From Aquila chrysaetos chrysaetos (taxonomy: Eukaryota > Chordata > Aves > Accipitriformes > Accipitridae), in NCBI RefSeq assembly GCF_900496995.4, contig NC_044012.1:24280759-24344758 (forward strand): a stretch of DNA of 64,000 nt. The letters run 5' to 3'. The notes under the pieces were generated by a model that saw only the letters and a list, made by a program, of their open reading frames with translations, searched no databases and had not been told where the DNA came from. The translations under genes were made by a program, and so were the position numbers. The first letter of the stretch is position 1. Each line of letters opens with the position of its first letter. Positions 1 to 10,264 of this stretch are shown here, piece after piece.

Positions 1-199
1 AGGGGAGCTCGGAACCGTCCCCTCTCCCCCAGGGGCAAGGACTGGGTCAGACGTTAGCCCAGCACGTGCCTCCAGGCACACGGTGCCTGATGCTGGGGCT
101 AAACCGGACACGGCTGGGGGCCTGGGGCTTCCTCGCACAGCTCCTGCGGCAGCCTCGGCCCTAAGGCCCCCCATGGCCCGGAGGGGGGTCCCCACTCAC

Positions 200-492
200 C
201 TTCCTGGATTTGCACCGTTCCCTCTTCCGTCTCGGCTGCTTTCTGCTGCCTGCAAGGGTGTGGGGAGGCGGGTGAGGAGTGGGAGGGGCTGGGGACCCCC
301 ACCATCCCAGGACTGGCACTACCCGGACGTCATCTGGTCCCCCTGACAGCCCCAGGCCAGTCTCAGCCAGACCAGCCTCCTCATCGACCCCCGTTATCTG
401 CAGAAAGCTCCTATGCCAGAAAGGGCCTTGGCACAGCCACTGTCCCCCACCCTGTGCCGGGGGGCATGCAGTCCTGGCACTCACCCCTTCAT
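200..492 (-). CDS. USF1: USF1, first two coding exons only (5' end; rest lies left of the window)
   Basis: USF1 is a bHLH-leucine-zipper factor that binds CACGTG E-boxes in the nucleus. Two coding exons are visible on the minus strand. Exon A (492 down to 485) holds ATG AAG GG followed by the donor GTGAG. Exon B (249 down to 200) lies between a CTTGCAG acceptor and a GTGAGT donor. Joined in phase they read MKGQQKAAETEEGTVQIQEG, nearly identical to the human USF1 N-terminus as I remember it (MKGQQKTAETEEGTVQIQEG). The next exon (AVATGEDPTSVAI in human) is not found in bases 1-199, so the gene continues off the left edge; the bHLH-LZ region is outside. The 5' UTR exon is not resolved and probably lies in the CpG island at 1000-1800. 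USF1 next to ARHGAP30 on the same strand matches human 1q23.3. Confidence 0.88.
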
Positions 493-999
493 CGCTCTGC
501 TCCGTCAGGCATCAGCGGGGCAGTCGCAGATGAGCCTCCCGGCTTTCACAGCCCTGCGAGGAGCAGAGGCAGCAGCTGAGGGACGGGCCCTGGCCTTCCT
601 CCTCCTCCTCCCCACGACCTGCCGCTCTGCGCCAGAGCGGGACTGACGCCAACCCCGGGAGGGGCATCTCCCCAGCGGTGGCAGGTCCCTGCCATCACCG
701 GTGCCCGGGGACGGTGCCAGGACCGCAGGACGGGGTCGAAGCCGCGGTGCAGACAGCAAAGCTGGGTCCCGGCTGTGCCGGCAGCACCGCAACAGTCAGG
801 CCCTGCACCGGCCGCCGCGACCAGGCACCGGCTGGGGCCTTGGGTGCCATTTTCAGGCGTCCCCCGTTTCACTTTCACATCCGGGGTGACAGGGCTGTCA
901 CCAAAGCCACCGGCTCCCCCGGATTTCGGTGCGGTGGGTGACGGTTTGGGGTCCGGCTCATGCCGGAGCTTCCCTGGTGACCCCGGGGGGCGGCCGTAC

Positions 1000-2220
1000 C
1001 GCCGTGACCCCGCTCCCACCCCGGTTCTTTGTCACCCAGTGGAGCCGGTCAGGGAGCCGGGAACGGCGGGGGGGGGGGGGGGGGGGCACCCCGAGGGAGG
1101 GCACAGGCACGGGCCCTGCTCGGCAACACCCCGGCCCCCGCCCCCACAAAACTGGCCGCCCCCCGGGCGGGGCCGCCCCGGGGGGGGGGTTTAGCCCCAT
1201 GTCCCGCCCCCGCCCCAGTCACGGCGCTGGGTCCCCCCCGCTTCGAACGGGTCCAGCCCCCCCCCGCCCGGTGCTCCCCAGTCGGGCAGGGAAACTGGGG
1301 TGTCAGGTTTGGGGGGGGGGCGGCGGCAGCGGGGGGACCCCCCCGAAAGGTGACGGGGCCGGGCCGGTAGCAGGGGGAGTGACAGGCCGGCGGGGGGGGG
1401 AGCCAGCCGCGGCCCGGAGGGGGGATGACAGGCGCCGGGGGCCGCGCCCCGGGGGAGGGCGGCGGATCCCGCGGGCCCGGGGAAGGGGAGGGAAGGGGGG
1501 GGGGGGGGGCCCGCACCCCGTCGGCGGCAGCGGCGGCCGGGCCCGGGGGCCGCGGCCGGGCCCGCACCCACCGGCGGTTGCGGCCGGGCCCGGAGCCGCA
1601 GCCCGCAGGGCGAGGAAGGTGGGGGGGGCGGCGGCCCGCCCCGGCCCCACCGCGTCCCCCGGCCTCGGCCCGTCGCCCCCCGCCCCGCCCCCGCCGTTAC
1701 CTCGCCGCGCCGGGCCGCCCTGCGCGCGCTCGGCCCCTTGTCTCGCCATGGAGCCCCGCACATGCGCACGGCGCCGCCGCGCCGCCATGACGGGTGCGGG
1801 CGGAAGGGAGCCCCGCCTCCGCCCTCGCCGCCATCTTGGGCAGGGGCACCGCCAAGCGCAGCGCGCCGCCGCCGCCGCCATCTTGGCGCCGGGCACGGCC
1901 TCCCCGCCCCTCCCCGCCGGCGCCATCTCAGTGCGTGCCGGCCCCGACGGGCGCCATCTTAGACGGCGAAGCGCGGCTCTTGTGCCCGGCGCCATCTTGG
2001 GTGTGGGCGGCGCCATCTTGGAGGCGGGCATCGTCCCCCATCCCTCACACCCCGCTCGCGAAAACCGTCCCGGCCCGCCGGCGCCGCTGCCGAGGGGTGA
2101 GGGAACCCCCGCCCTGCTCCTCCCCCCCGGCCCGGCTCAGGGTGCTGCGCGGGGAGCCCCCGCACCACTGGGGGCCCTGAGGCTGACCCAGGCGCCGCCA
2201 TGTTGCGTCGACAGAGGCCA
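1000..2220. promoter_or_regulatory. CpG island, probable USF1 promoter, with a YY1-type motif cluster
   Basis: This segment is extremely GC- and CpG-rich and lies between the USF1 first coding exon and the 3' end of ARHGAP30. CCATCTTGG or near-identical cores, the reverse complement of the YY1 site, occur at 1831-1839, 1878-1886, 1953-1961 (CCATCTTAG), 1992-2000 and 2013-2021. Weaker CGCCATCTC and CCGCCATG relatives are at 1921, 1783 and 2197. No coding exon is recognisable in it, although long chance ORFs cross it. Assigning it to USF1 is inference from position. Confidence 0.6.
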
Positions 2221-2244
2221 CAGCGGTAGACAAAGCCCAGCGCC

Positions 2245-2250
2245 TTTATT
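2245..2250 (-). other. Poly(A) signal AATAAA of ARHGAP30
   Basis: TTTATT on the plus strand reads AATAAA on the minus strand, about 60 bases past the ARHGAP30 stop codon. Confidence 0.7.
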
Positions 2251-2307
2251 GACCCTGCCGCCACCCGCGCAGGAGCACAAATGTCCGCCGGCCCTGGCCC
2301 CAAGAGC

Positions 2308-5300
2308 TCAGCGCTCGCCCGCCGCCCCCTCGGTGCCCACCGGCCGCCGCGGCGGGGACAGCACTGACCCGTCGGCCTGTGCTGCCGGCCGGGTCAGGCT
2401 CAGCCGGCTCCTCCCCGGCGCCTCACCCTCGGGGGCCGCCACACAGCTGAGGGGCCGCAGCAGCCGCGGCCTCAGGGGGGCCTTCTGGAAGGGCAGGGCC
2501 TTGGGGGGGGGCAGGCGTCGGCTCCCCCCCACCATAGGTCTGGATCCTCCTGACCGGCGCCTGGGCCAGCTGCTGCTCGGCGGCCATGGCCACTGCCGTG
2601 TCAAAGGACATGCTGCCGCCCTCCCGCCAGCCTGCTCTCCTCGCCCCTGCTGCCGCCCCGCTGCCCCCAGGTTGCTGGGGAGGCCCCTCCGGTGCCGTGG
2701 GACTGGGGAGCCACTGGGGTGGCGGGGCGGCATCCCCCTCCATGGCCGGGGACGCACCATCGGCAGGGGGCATCCAGGGCTGCAGGGCCGGGGGTATCTT
2801 GGCAAACTGGGGCTTGGGGGGCACGACGGGGACCGACCGGGCCTGCTGCACCCTGATGGTGCGGGCAGCCAGGCGCACCGGGGCACTGCCGTCACGGCGC
2901 AGCACGGCCACGGGCTCAGGGCGCCCCAGCTCCCCGGTAGGCTCGGCCCAGCTCGGCTCTGGGGCTTCAGGGGGAGGGCTGCGCAGCTCTGGGGCCGAGG
3001 CAGAGAGCGAGGGAGAACTGGGGCTGCTCACAGGGGTGGCATCGGTGCCCTCCACGCTGGCTGCAGAGGGCGGGAGAGCCTCAGGGACAGACCCAGGGAC
3101 CAGGGACTCCACTGGCTCCTGGGGAGCCTCCTCCCGTGAGGAGGCTGGAGGGGACCCCGGTGAAGGCTGGGCTTCGCCCTCCCCAGGCTCCTCTGGGGCG
3201 GGGGGACCGGAGCCAGCTCCATCCTCTTCAACTTCCCCATCCGATGTGTCGGGAACCAGCCCCGCTCCCACATGGCCCCCGGCTCCTCCGGCCTCATTCC
3301 CCAGGCCATCTTTGGTGCTGGAGCCAGTTCTGCTGGGGCCAGAGCCACTGTCCACAGCCCCCTCCCCTCCACCCCCCTCCCCTGCGGGCTGGCCGGTGCC
3401 TGGTGCAACTTCCTCTGCTGGCGCCCCAGCAGGGTCCCCGGGCTGCTCCCCCTCACCCGGAGCATCCTCCTCCATGGGGCACGGCCCTGCCAGCCCCGGT
3501 GTCAGAGACCTGTCCTGCGGCACAGTAGTGCCGTCAGAGGCGGGTGGGGCCGGTGCCAGGGTCTCCGGGGCCGTACCCTCACCCGGCAGCTGGTCGAGGG
3601 GCTCCAGCGATGCCGCCAACGGGCTGAGGTCGTCGTGGGCGCTGAGGAACATGTCTTCTGAGTCGGTGTCCCCACTGTGGTCCTCGGCGTCGGAGCCGCT
3701 GGGAGCCATGAAGAACATCTCCTCGTCCATGCACTCCTCGATGGAGAGGTAGCTGGCGGGCTGCTCCATGGGGGGCTCCCCCGGCTGCAGACGGGGATGG
3801 GCAGGAGGGTGATGGCTACACTGGAGACCCCCCCAGTCATGGAGCACTGCATGGCCCTGAGGCCCCACGCTGGGGCTGGAGGGGTCAATGCCACCCTGTC
3901 CTCTCCATCTCCACCTTCGCCTCTCCATGCCCATCTCTGTCCCCTCCATCCCACCCCTGCCTTCTCCATCTCCATCCCTGTCCCCTCCATCCCCACAATG
4001 TCCCCTCCATGCCCATCCCTGCCCAGTCCCCTCCATCCCCACCCTGACCAGGGACAGCAGAGGTGACCCTCTGCCTCCAGCCCTCCCACCCCAGACCCAA
4101 AGCATAGGGATGGTGATTTCAGCTTACGTTCATGAACCCGCTCTCCATCCCCTCCTCTATGGGCAGGAACCCCTCGCTGTCCCCAGGGCCGGTGTCTGGC
4201 AGCAGGGGCCATGCTGCTGGCTCCCCATCCCCACTGCCCTCCAGCCACGTCTCCTGGCTGTCCAGGAAGGCGAAGGAGTCCCGCAGCTCCAGGGAGAGCC
4301 GGGTCTCCTCCGTGTCCGTCTTCCCCTCCCCTGCAGAGGGAGACGGGGGATTGAGCCTAGTGTCCCCCCCCCCCCCCGGCACCCTGGAGGTCCCGCACTG
4401 GCTGGTCCCAGTGCACGCCTCTTACCAGTGCAGTGCTCAGGCACCTCGGGGTCCCCAGCAGAGCATTGGGCAGGCAGCGGGGGGCTGGCAGGTGGTGCTC
4501 TGCCCGCAGCCGCCTGGGCCAGCGCCGGGCACGGCAGCCCCCGTGTCAGGCGGGAGAGGTTGGAGGTGATGTGGAAGGGGACGGTGACGGAGAAGGGGCC
4601 AGAGATGTGGACCCCTGCGCACTTCTCGGCACGGCTGCGGCTGGCCTTAGGCGAGCGGCCAGGGGCCACCAGTGAGGCCCGGCCAGCTTTGGGGGTGGTA
4701 GGCTCTGACTTGGTGCTGTTTTCGCCCTCTGACTCAGGGCCCCGCGGCTCTTCCTTCCCCTTCAGCTTCTCCTCCAGGCTCTCATCCAGCTCGGGGCAGC
4801 TCTCCGGCGCCGGCAGTGAGGGGCAGGTGTCAAAGCTCTCCCGACGCTGTGGTGGCTGCTTTGCCGACCGCTTCTTGCTCAGCCGAGAGTCGTCTGTGCC
4901 CGGCGGGGGGAAGAGTCAGGGCCTGGAGGTGTAACCTGTCCCCAGACCTCCCCACACCTGGGGACTTGGCTGGGCGGCACTGCGGGAGCTGCTGAGCTGG
5001 GGGACCAGGGTGATGCCTGGCAGCTTGTCCATCCCCATCCTGTCCTCTCCATCCCTATGCTATCTTCTCCATCCGCATGCCATCTTGTCCATCCCCATCC
5101 CTGTCTCCTCCATCCCCATCCTGTCCCGATGATCCCGCCTCAAAGACAGGGATGGTTCCCACAGGAGCAACATGGTGTATCCCTCTTACCGTCGCTGGCA
5201 CAGGGGACGGAGCTGAGCGAGTCCATGCTCTTGGCTGGCCGCAAGGTTATTTTACCACACTTGTCATCTGGGGGGGGGGAAGGAGAAGGGGAATGGCAGC

Positions 5301-8300
5301 GGGGTTGGGTTTGGGGACACATCATCCCCTGTGCAATGGGGTCCCTCCCTCTGGACCCCAGGGTGGGGACGACCAGGGCTCCCCACCTTTCTCCTCCGCC
5401 TTCACCAGCTTGCGCTTGGCTTCGTGGCTGGAGCGGCCCAGGTTGAAGATGGACCTCCACTTCTTGGCCTTGATGGAGCCCTTCCTCCTGCGGGACCCCA
5501 GGCGTCAGGGGTGGCGGGCACGCTTGGGCACACTTGTGTGTGCACAAGCACACATGGTGCCTTTGGACACATGCAAGAGCTCGTGCACGCCTGCAAGCAC
5601 GCGTGCAGAGCATGTGCCCACGCGTGTGCATGGGATCCCACCTGCAGGGCACAGGCGTGCTCACGGTGCTGCCCAGGCCAGGGGAGGTCCCCGGGGGGGG
5701 TCCCTGGGGAGGGGAGGGGGTGGCGGCAGGTCCTACCTGTGGTCGCTGAGCTCGATGATGGTGTGGTAGGGCCGGATGGGGGGGGGGCCCGTCGCCCTGG
5801 CTGAGCGTGGCCGGCACGTGGTACGGTGGGGGCTGCCCGTCCCCTGTCCCCCCCCCGCCCAGCAGCAGGGACCGCCGGAGGGACTCGCCGCCTGCAGGCC
5901 ACCAAGACAGGGCGTCAGGGTCCCGCCGGGGACACCCTTGCCATCCCGCCCCAGGCCAGGACGTACCACGGAGAGGGGCGTCCCCGAAGAGCTGCTCGAC
6001 GTGGGTGAGGATGAACTCCACAACGATGGATTGGACGCGCACCTCCATGAATGCCGCTGTGCCATTGAACCCCGTCGCCTCAATGTCCTTCGACCTGCCG
6101 TGGGGACACGGGGGGGGGCTTTTAGGCTCCCCCGGGGAAGGGGGATGCTCGTCACCCCACATCCCCTCGACCCCATCCCCGGTGCTCACCGCAGCAGGTT
6201 GGGCGCCCAGACGATGGCCAGGTTCCTGGCGTGCATGTTGGTCTGGCTGCTGTACGATGCCATGTGCAGGAGGTGCCTCATCAGGAACTCCAGGGTCCTG
6301 TGGACACCGGGGCACGTTAGGGACAGCAATCCCCACAGGGGACACTGTGTTTGGGGTCCCCCCTACCTATAGTGGGGCACCGGCAGCTCCTTCAGCACCT
6401 CCTTGATCTTCACCAGGCGAGCCTCTTCCATCTGGATAGCCACTGCGTCCTGCCAGGGGACAGGGATGGGGTGACAAGTGCCACCTCCCGGGGTTGGGGA
6501 TGGGTGGCAGCGCCGGGGAGGGGAACACTCACGGCAAATTTGTCATAGAGCTGGTAGGTGAGGAGAGGGTTGGGGAGCTCGCGGAAGTACGCCTTGCAGA
6601 GGGAGCTGACACAGTGGATGTCCTGCAGGTAGACGTCCTTCTGCAGGTCGGGGCAGCGGTCGCTGTCGAACTCCTGCCTGCGAGTGAGGTGGCTGGCTCG
6701 GCAGGGGGGATGGGGACAGGGACGGCTGCCATGCCGTGGAGGGTTTTCACTAGGGTGGGTCAGGATGTGTCCCTGGGGTGTCCCCGCACCCATGGAGGTG
6801 GGGAGGGTGTCTTGGCTGGTCCCTGCCAGCAGGGCTCAGGGCCACACAAGGACTGTTGTGGTCCCCGAGGACCAGACACAGCCCCGATGGGCTGCAAAAG
6901 GGGCGGGTTTGTCAGCTGGGTCCTTCTGCTGCATGGCCAGGATGCTGGGGACAGGGTGATGACAGGGACAGGGGGATGGATGGGATGGGGGGGTGCTGTG
7001 GATGCCAGGCATATGGGGACACTGAGGATGTGGGGAACACTGGGATTATGGGGGTGTTGGGGACACGGGGGGCGCTGGGGATGTTGAGGACGCAGGGGAT
7101 GCTGGCAAGGCTGGGGTTATTGGGGACACAGGAAAAGGGGAGAAAAACACTCGAGGAAAGAACCGAAAGAGCAAAAGAGTGAAAAAAAACAAACGAAGTA
7201 TGGAAAAAATGAAAGAGAAAAAGAAAGAAAGAAAGAATAAACAAGAAAATAGAGAAGAAAAAGGAAGAAAAGGAACAAGTGAAAGAAGGGCTGAAGCAGT
7301 GACGGGCAGGATGGAGGCGAGTACCGCAGGAGGGCAGGATGGGGAAGGAAGGGGGTGTGGGGTGCATGAGGGAGCAGTGGGGCCGGATCCGGCCAACACA
7401 GCACTGGAGTCAGCTCCTATGCTGGCTGCGGCCCATCCCCTCCCGTCCTGTCACCCGCCCGGTCGGTCCCATCCCTGTCCTCTCCCCATCTCCGTCTGCC
7501 TGCTCCTATCCCCTCCCCTCCCCATCTCCCTCCTGTGTGGTCCCAGCCCTGTCCTATCCCACCGCTCTCCCGTCTGGTCCTGTCTCAGTCCCACCTCCAT
7601 CCCATCTGGTCTCATGTCCACCCCATCCCTGTCTCCATCCCATCTGGTCCTGTATCATCCCATCCCCGTTTCCACCCTTGCTGGTCCCATCTCCATCCCC
7701 TCCCCACCTCCCTCCCTTCCGGTCCCAGCCCTGTCTTCTTCCAGTCTCCACCTCCATCCTGTCTGCTCCCATCTCCATCCCATCCCCATCTTCCACCTGT
7801 CTCTCTCCTGTTTGATCCTGTCTGGTTTCCAGCTCCATCCCAGCTCCCTCTGCCTCTGATCTCCATCCAACCTGCTCCTGTCTCCATCTCCATCATCTCC
7901 ATCTCCATCCCTTCTCCACCATCTCCATCCTGTCTCCATCCCAACTGCTCCATCTCCAGCCAACCCGCTCCTGTCTCCAGCTCCATCCCATCTGCTCCAT
8001 CTCCATCCCACCTCCATCATCTCCATCCCCATCCCGTCTCCATCCCTCCTGCCCCGCCCTGCTTACCGCAGCCGCTGGATGTTGGAGGAGACGCCCGAGA
8101 GGCGGTAGATGCCATCTACCACCCCGTGCTGCTCCACGAACTCGGTGCAGCTCCTCAGCACCTGGGGCACTGCGGGACGGGCACCCCGAGTCTGCCATCA
8201 CCCACCTCCCCTGGGTCCACTATTGCCTACCCCCCCCGGCTCCAGACCTGCTCCCTGCCAAGAGCCGGAGGTGACAGGGGGGACTGGGGCCACCCACCTC

Positions 8301-8805
8301 CCGGGGCACCCAGTGACAGTGTTCCCACAGGGCAGCCAGTCCCGGCACTGGCCACATTCAGGTCCTGGGGCCACCGCGTCCCCAGGGATGGGGCCACCCA
8401 TCGCAGTCCCCTTGGGGCCGCAGTGGGACACTGAGATTGGAGCCGTGCCGAGGCACCGGGACCCCCCCAAATCTCAGAGGGGCTTTGCCAGGAGGCACCC
8501 CGGCTGTGACACTTGCTCAACTGCTGGTGATGCAACCGCGTGGCGTGAGTCACCCCCCCGTCCCCTCCCCGCGCCGCCGCCGGGCACCCTCCCGGCTTCC
8601 GGCAGCTGCAGGGGCGACCCCCAAGGAGGGGGGCTCGGCAGGACCCCGTGGGTGGGGGGACACGGGTGGTGGCGGCACTCGCCAGCGGGCGCTTACCGTC
8701 CTGCCCCGACTGCTGGAGATGCTCCAGGAGGTCGCAGCCGAAAACCCGCTCCTTGGTGCCGCCCTTGCGCCTCGCCTTCTGCCGGGCCTTCAGCGCCAGC
8801 GACAT
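2308..8805 (-). CDS. ARHGAP30: ARHGAP30, Rho GTPase-activating protein 30 (12 coding exons, complete; two homopolymer frame slips)
   Basis: ARHGAP30 is a cytoplasmic GAP that stimulates GTP hydrolysis by Rac and Rho. Coding exons are 8697-8805, 8067-8169, 6533-6677, 6367-6449, 6190-6297, 5967-6094, 5737-5891, 5387-5487, 5190-5267, 4426-4893, 4128-4330 and 2308-3784, all with GT/AG ends. The start is MSLALKARQKARRK. The RhoGAP domain (about residues 15-205) shows the arginine finger in GVVDGIYRLSG and later FRELPNPLLTYQLYDKFA. Further human-like blocks are RPYHTIIELSDH, LRPAKSMDSLSS, AEKCAGVHIS, RSVPVVPPKPQFAK and RSRLSL near the C-terminus. Corrected length is about 1051 residues (human 1101). 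Exons 7 and 12 each carry one base too many for phase, in or near G/C runs at 5778-5787 and at 2503-2511 or 2524-2530. Without correction the frame leaves the conserved sequence. Errors in the assembled sequence are more likely than a pseudogene, because the other ten exons are intact. Confidence 0.93.
3820..4120. repeat. Short tandem array (CCTCTCCATCCC type) in ARHGAP30 intron 11
   Basis: Imperfect units of roughly 12-20 bases built on TCTCCATCCC repeat through most of the intron. A shorter relative lies in intron 9 at about 5030-5130. Confidence 0.6.
5515..5650. repeat. GCACACTTG/GTGCACAAGCACAC minisatellite in ARHGAP30 intron 7
   Basis: Degenerate CA/CG-rich units (TGGGCACACTTGTGTGTGC and similar) belong by eye to the same family as the large array in NECTIN4 intron 1. 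Confidence 0.6.
7139..7290. repeat. Purine tract, GAAA-type microsatellite in ARHGAP30 intron 2
   Basis: About 150 bases are almost only A and G, with an AAAGAAAGAAAGAA core. It contrasts with the GC-rich surroundings. Confidence 0.75.
7440..8050. repeat. Pyrimidine-rich tandem array (TCTCCATCCC / TCCTGTCTCC) in ARHGAP30 intron 2
   Basis: Imperfect units of about 10-25 bases fill the intron up to the donor of exon 2. Open frames here on both strands are repeat translations, not genes. Confidence 0.7.
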
Positions 8806-9084
8806 GGAGGCGGCGCAGACCCCCCCGGCAGTGGGGTCAGATCCTGCCCATGGCCCGAGCGGGGTGCGGGCGCCCCAGAGCCCCGGCACGGCGGCGGCAG
8901 CGAGGGCCGGGGCAGGCGGGCGGCGAGCGGAAGCGGCCCCCGGGGAGGAAGTGCGGTGGCCCCGGGGCCCTGACGCAGCCTCGAGGGCCCGGGGCGTCCC
9001 GTTGGCGGCAGCAGGAAGGCGGCGGCCGCCTTCGAGGCCGCTTCCTGCTCCTCGGCGCGTCGAAACCGCAGGGCAGGGCGCAGG

Positions 9085-9345
9085 CGGCACGCTTGCGCAC
9101 GCTGGTGCGCGCTTCCGCACGTTTGTGCGTGCTTGTACACGCTCATGCGTGCTTGTGTGAGCTTGTGATGGCTTGCGCGTGCTCGTGCATGCTTGCATGA
9201 GCTTGGGCATGCTTGCGCGTGCTCAGGCATGCTTGCGCGAGCTCGGGCGTTGCGTGCCCTCGTGCACGCTTGCATGAGGTTGCGCCCACTTCAGCGCGCT
9301 TGTGCACTCTTCCACGTGCACGCGCGCGCTTGCACGGCGGCTCAC
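9085..9345. repeat. TTGCGCGTGCTCGTGCATGC minisatellite between ARHGAP30 and NECTIN4
   Basis: Roughly 20-base degenerate units (GCTTGCGCGTGCTC, GCTTGCATGAGCTTG) lie just upstream of the ARHGAP30 first exon and about 170 bases beyond the NECTIN4 poly(A) signal. It is the same motif family as 16430-18330. Confidence 0.65.
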
Positions 9346-9512
9346 CTGCGCGCCCAGCTGCGCACGGGTGCGCAGGTGGAGCACCCAGGTGTGGCCATCC
9401 TTGCACACGAGCAGCGCCCCAGGAGCGCCAGGCCCCCCTCCGTGTACCCGTTTCCCTCCCCCGGCTGAGACCAGAAGCACTCGACACAGGGTCCCAGGGT
9501 CCCGCGCGGGGG

Positions 9513-9518
9513 TTTATT
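9513..9518 (-). other. Poly(A) signal AATAAA of NECTIN4
   Basis: TTTATT on the plus strand, downstream of the NECTIN4 stop at 10265. The implied 3' UTR is about 750 bases. Confidence 0.7.
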
Positions 9519-10264
9519 TACAAGCGCGGCCGGGCAGCGGCGGGGGGGGCAGTGGGGCCCCCATCCTATACAGGTATGTACATGCGGGGCGCGCTGTCCC
9601 CAGGGACCCCCGCCACCAGCCCCGCGCCCGGGGGGGGGGCCCGGCCCCGGGGGGGTCCCCTCAGCAGTCTGGGGGGAGACGACGGGGTTTTGGGGGGTTT
9701 TGGGGAGCCGGGATGGGGGAGGGGGCAGCCGGGATGGGGGAGGGGACACAAGCGTCCCAAGTGCCACCGGCAAACCGTGTCCCGAGCGGGGACGGCCGCG
9801 TGTCCCCAGTGCCGCGCAGGAAGGAGCTGACCCAGAGTCCGAAGGGATATTGGGGGGGTGGTGTGGGGGCCCGATCCCCGCCGGGGGTTCCTGCCCCTGT
9901 CCTGTCCTTGGGGTGTCCCCACCCCCGTGGGTGCCCGGCGGCTCTGACACCCATGGGTCCTGGATGCTGTCGCCTCCTCTCTGGCCAGCCACCGGTGAAT
10001 GTCCCCAGCCTTGTGCCAGCAGCAAGGTGACACTTGGGGACCAGCGCCCATCCAGGGGCACGGTGTGTGTCCCCAACCCCATACCAGCAGTGAGGCGACA
10101 CATGGGGACCGGAGCCCTGTTCTGGGGTACGGTGCATGTCCCTGACCCCGTGCCAGCAGCAGGGTGACACCCGGGGACCAGAGCCAGCCTGGTGGGCAGG
10201 CAGAGCCAGGGGAGCCGTAGGGGGGATGGGGGTCCCTTGGGTGTCCCCCCCGGCCCTGCCCAGC

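Noticed and set aside
929-3139. Plus-strand open frame of 736 codons across the CpG island and the ARHGAP30 3' end
   Set aside because: It is composed of Arg/Pro/Gly-rich translation of GC-rich DNA and overlaps conserved ARHGAP30 coding sequence on the other strand. No recognisable domain.
2308-8805. ARHGAP30 as a pseudogene because of two frame breaks
   Set aside because: Both breaks are one extra base in or near long G/C runs, while all other exons, splice sites and conserved blocks are intact. Assembly error is simpler.
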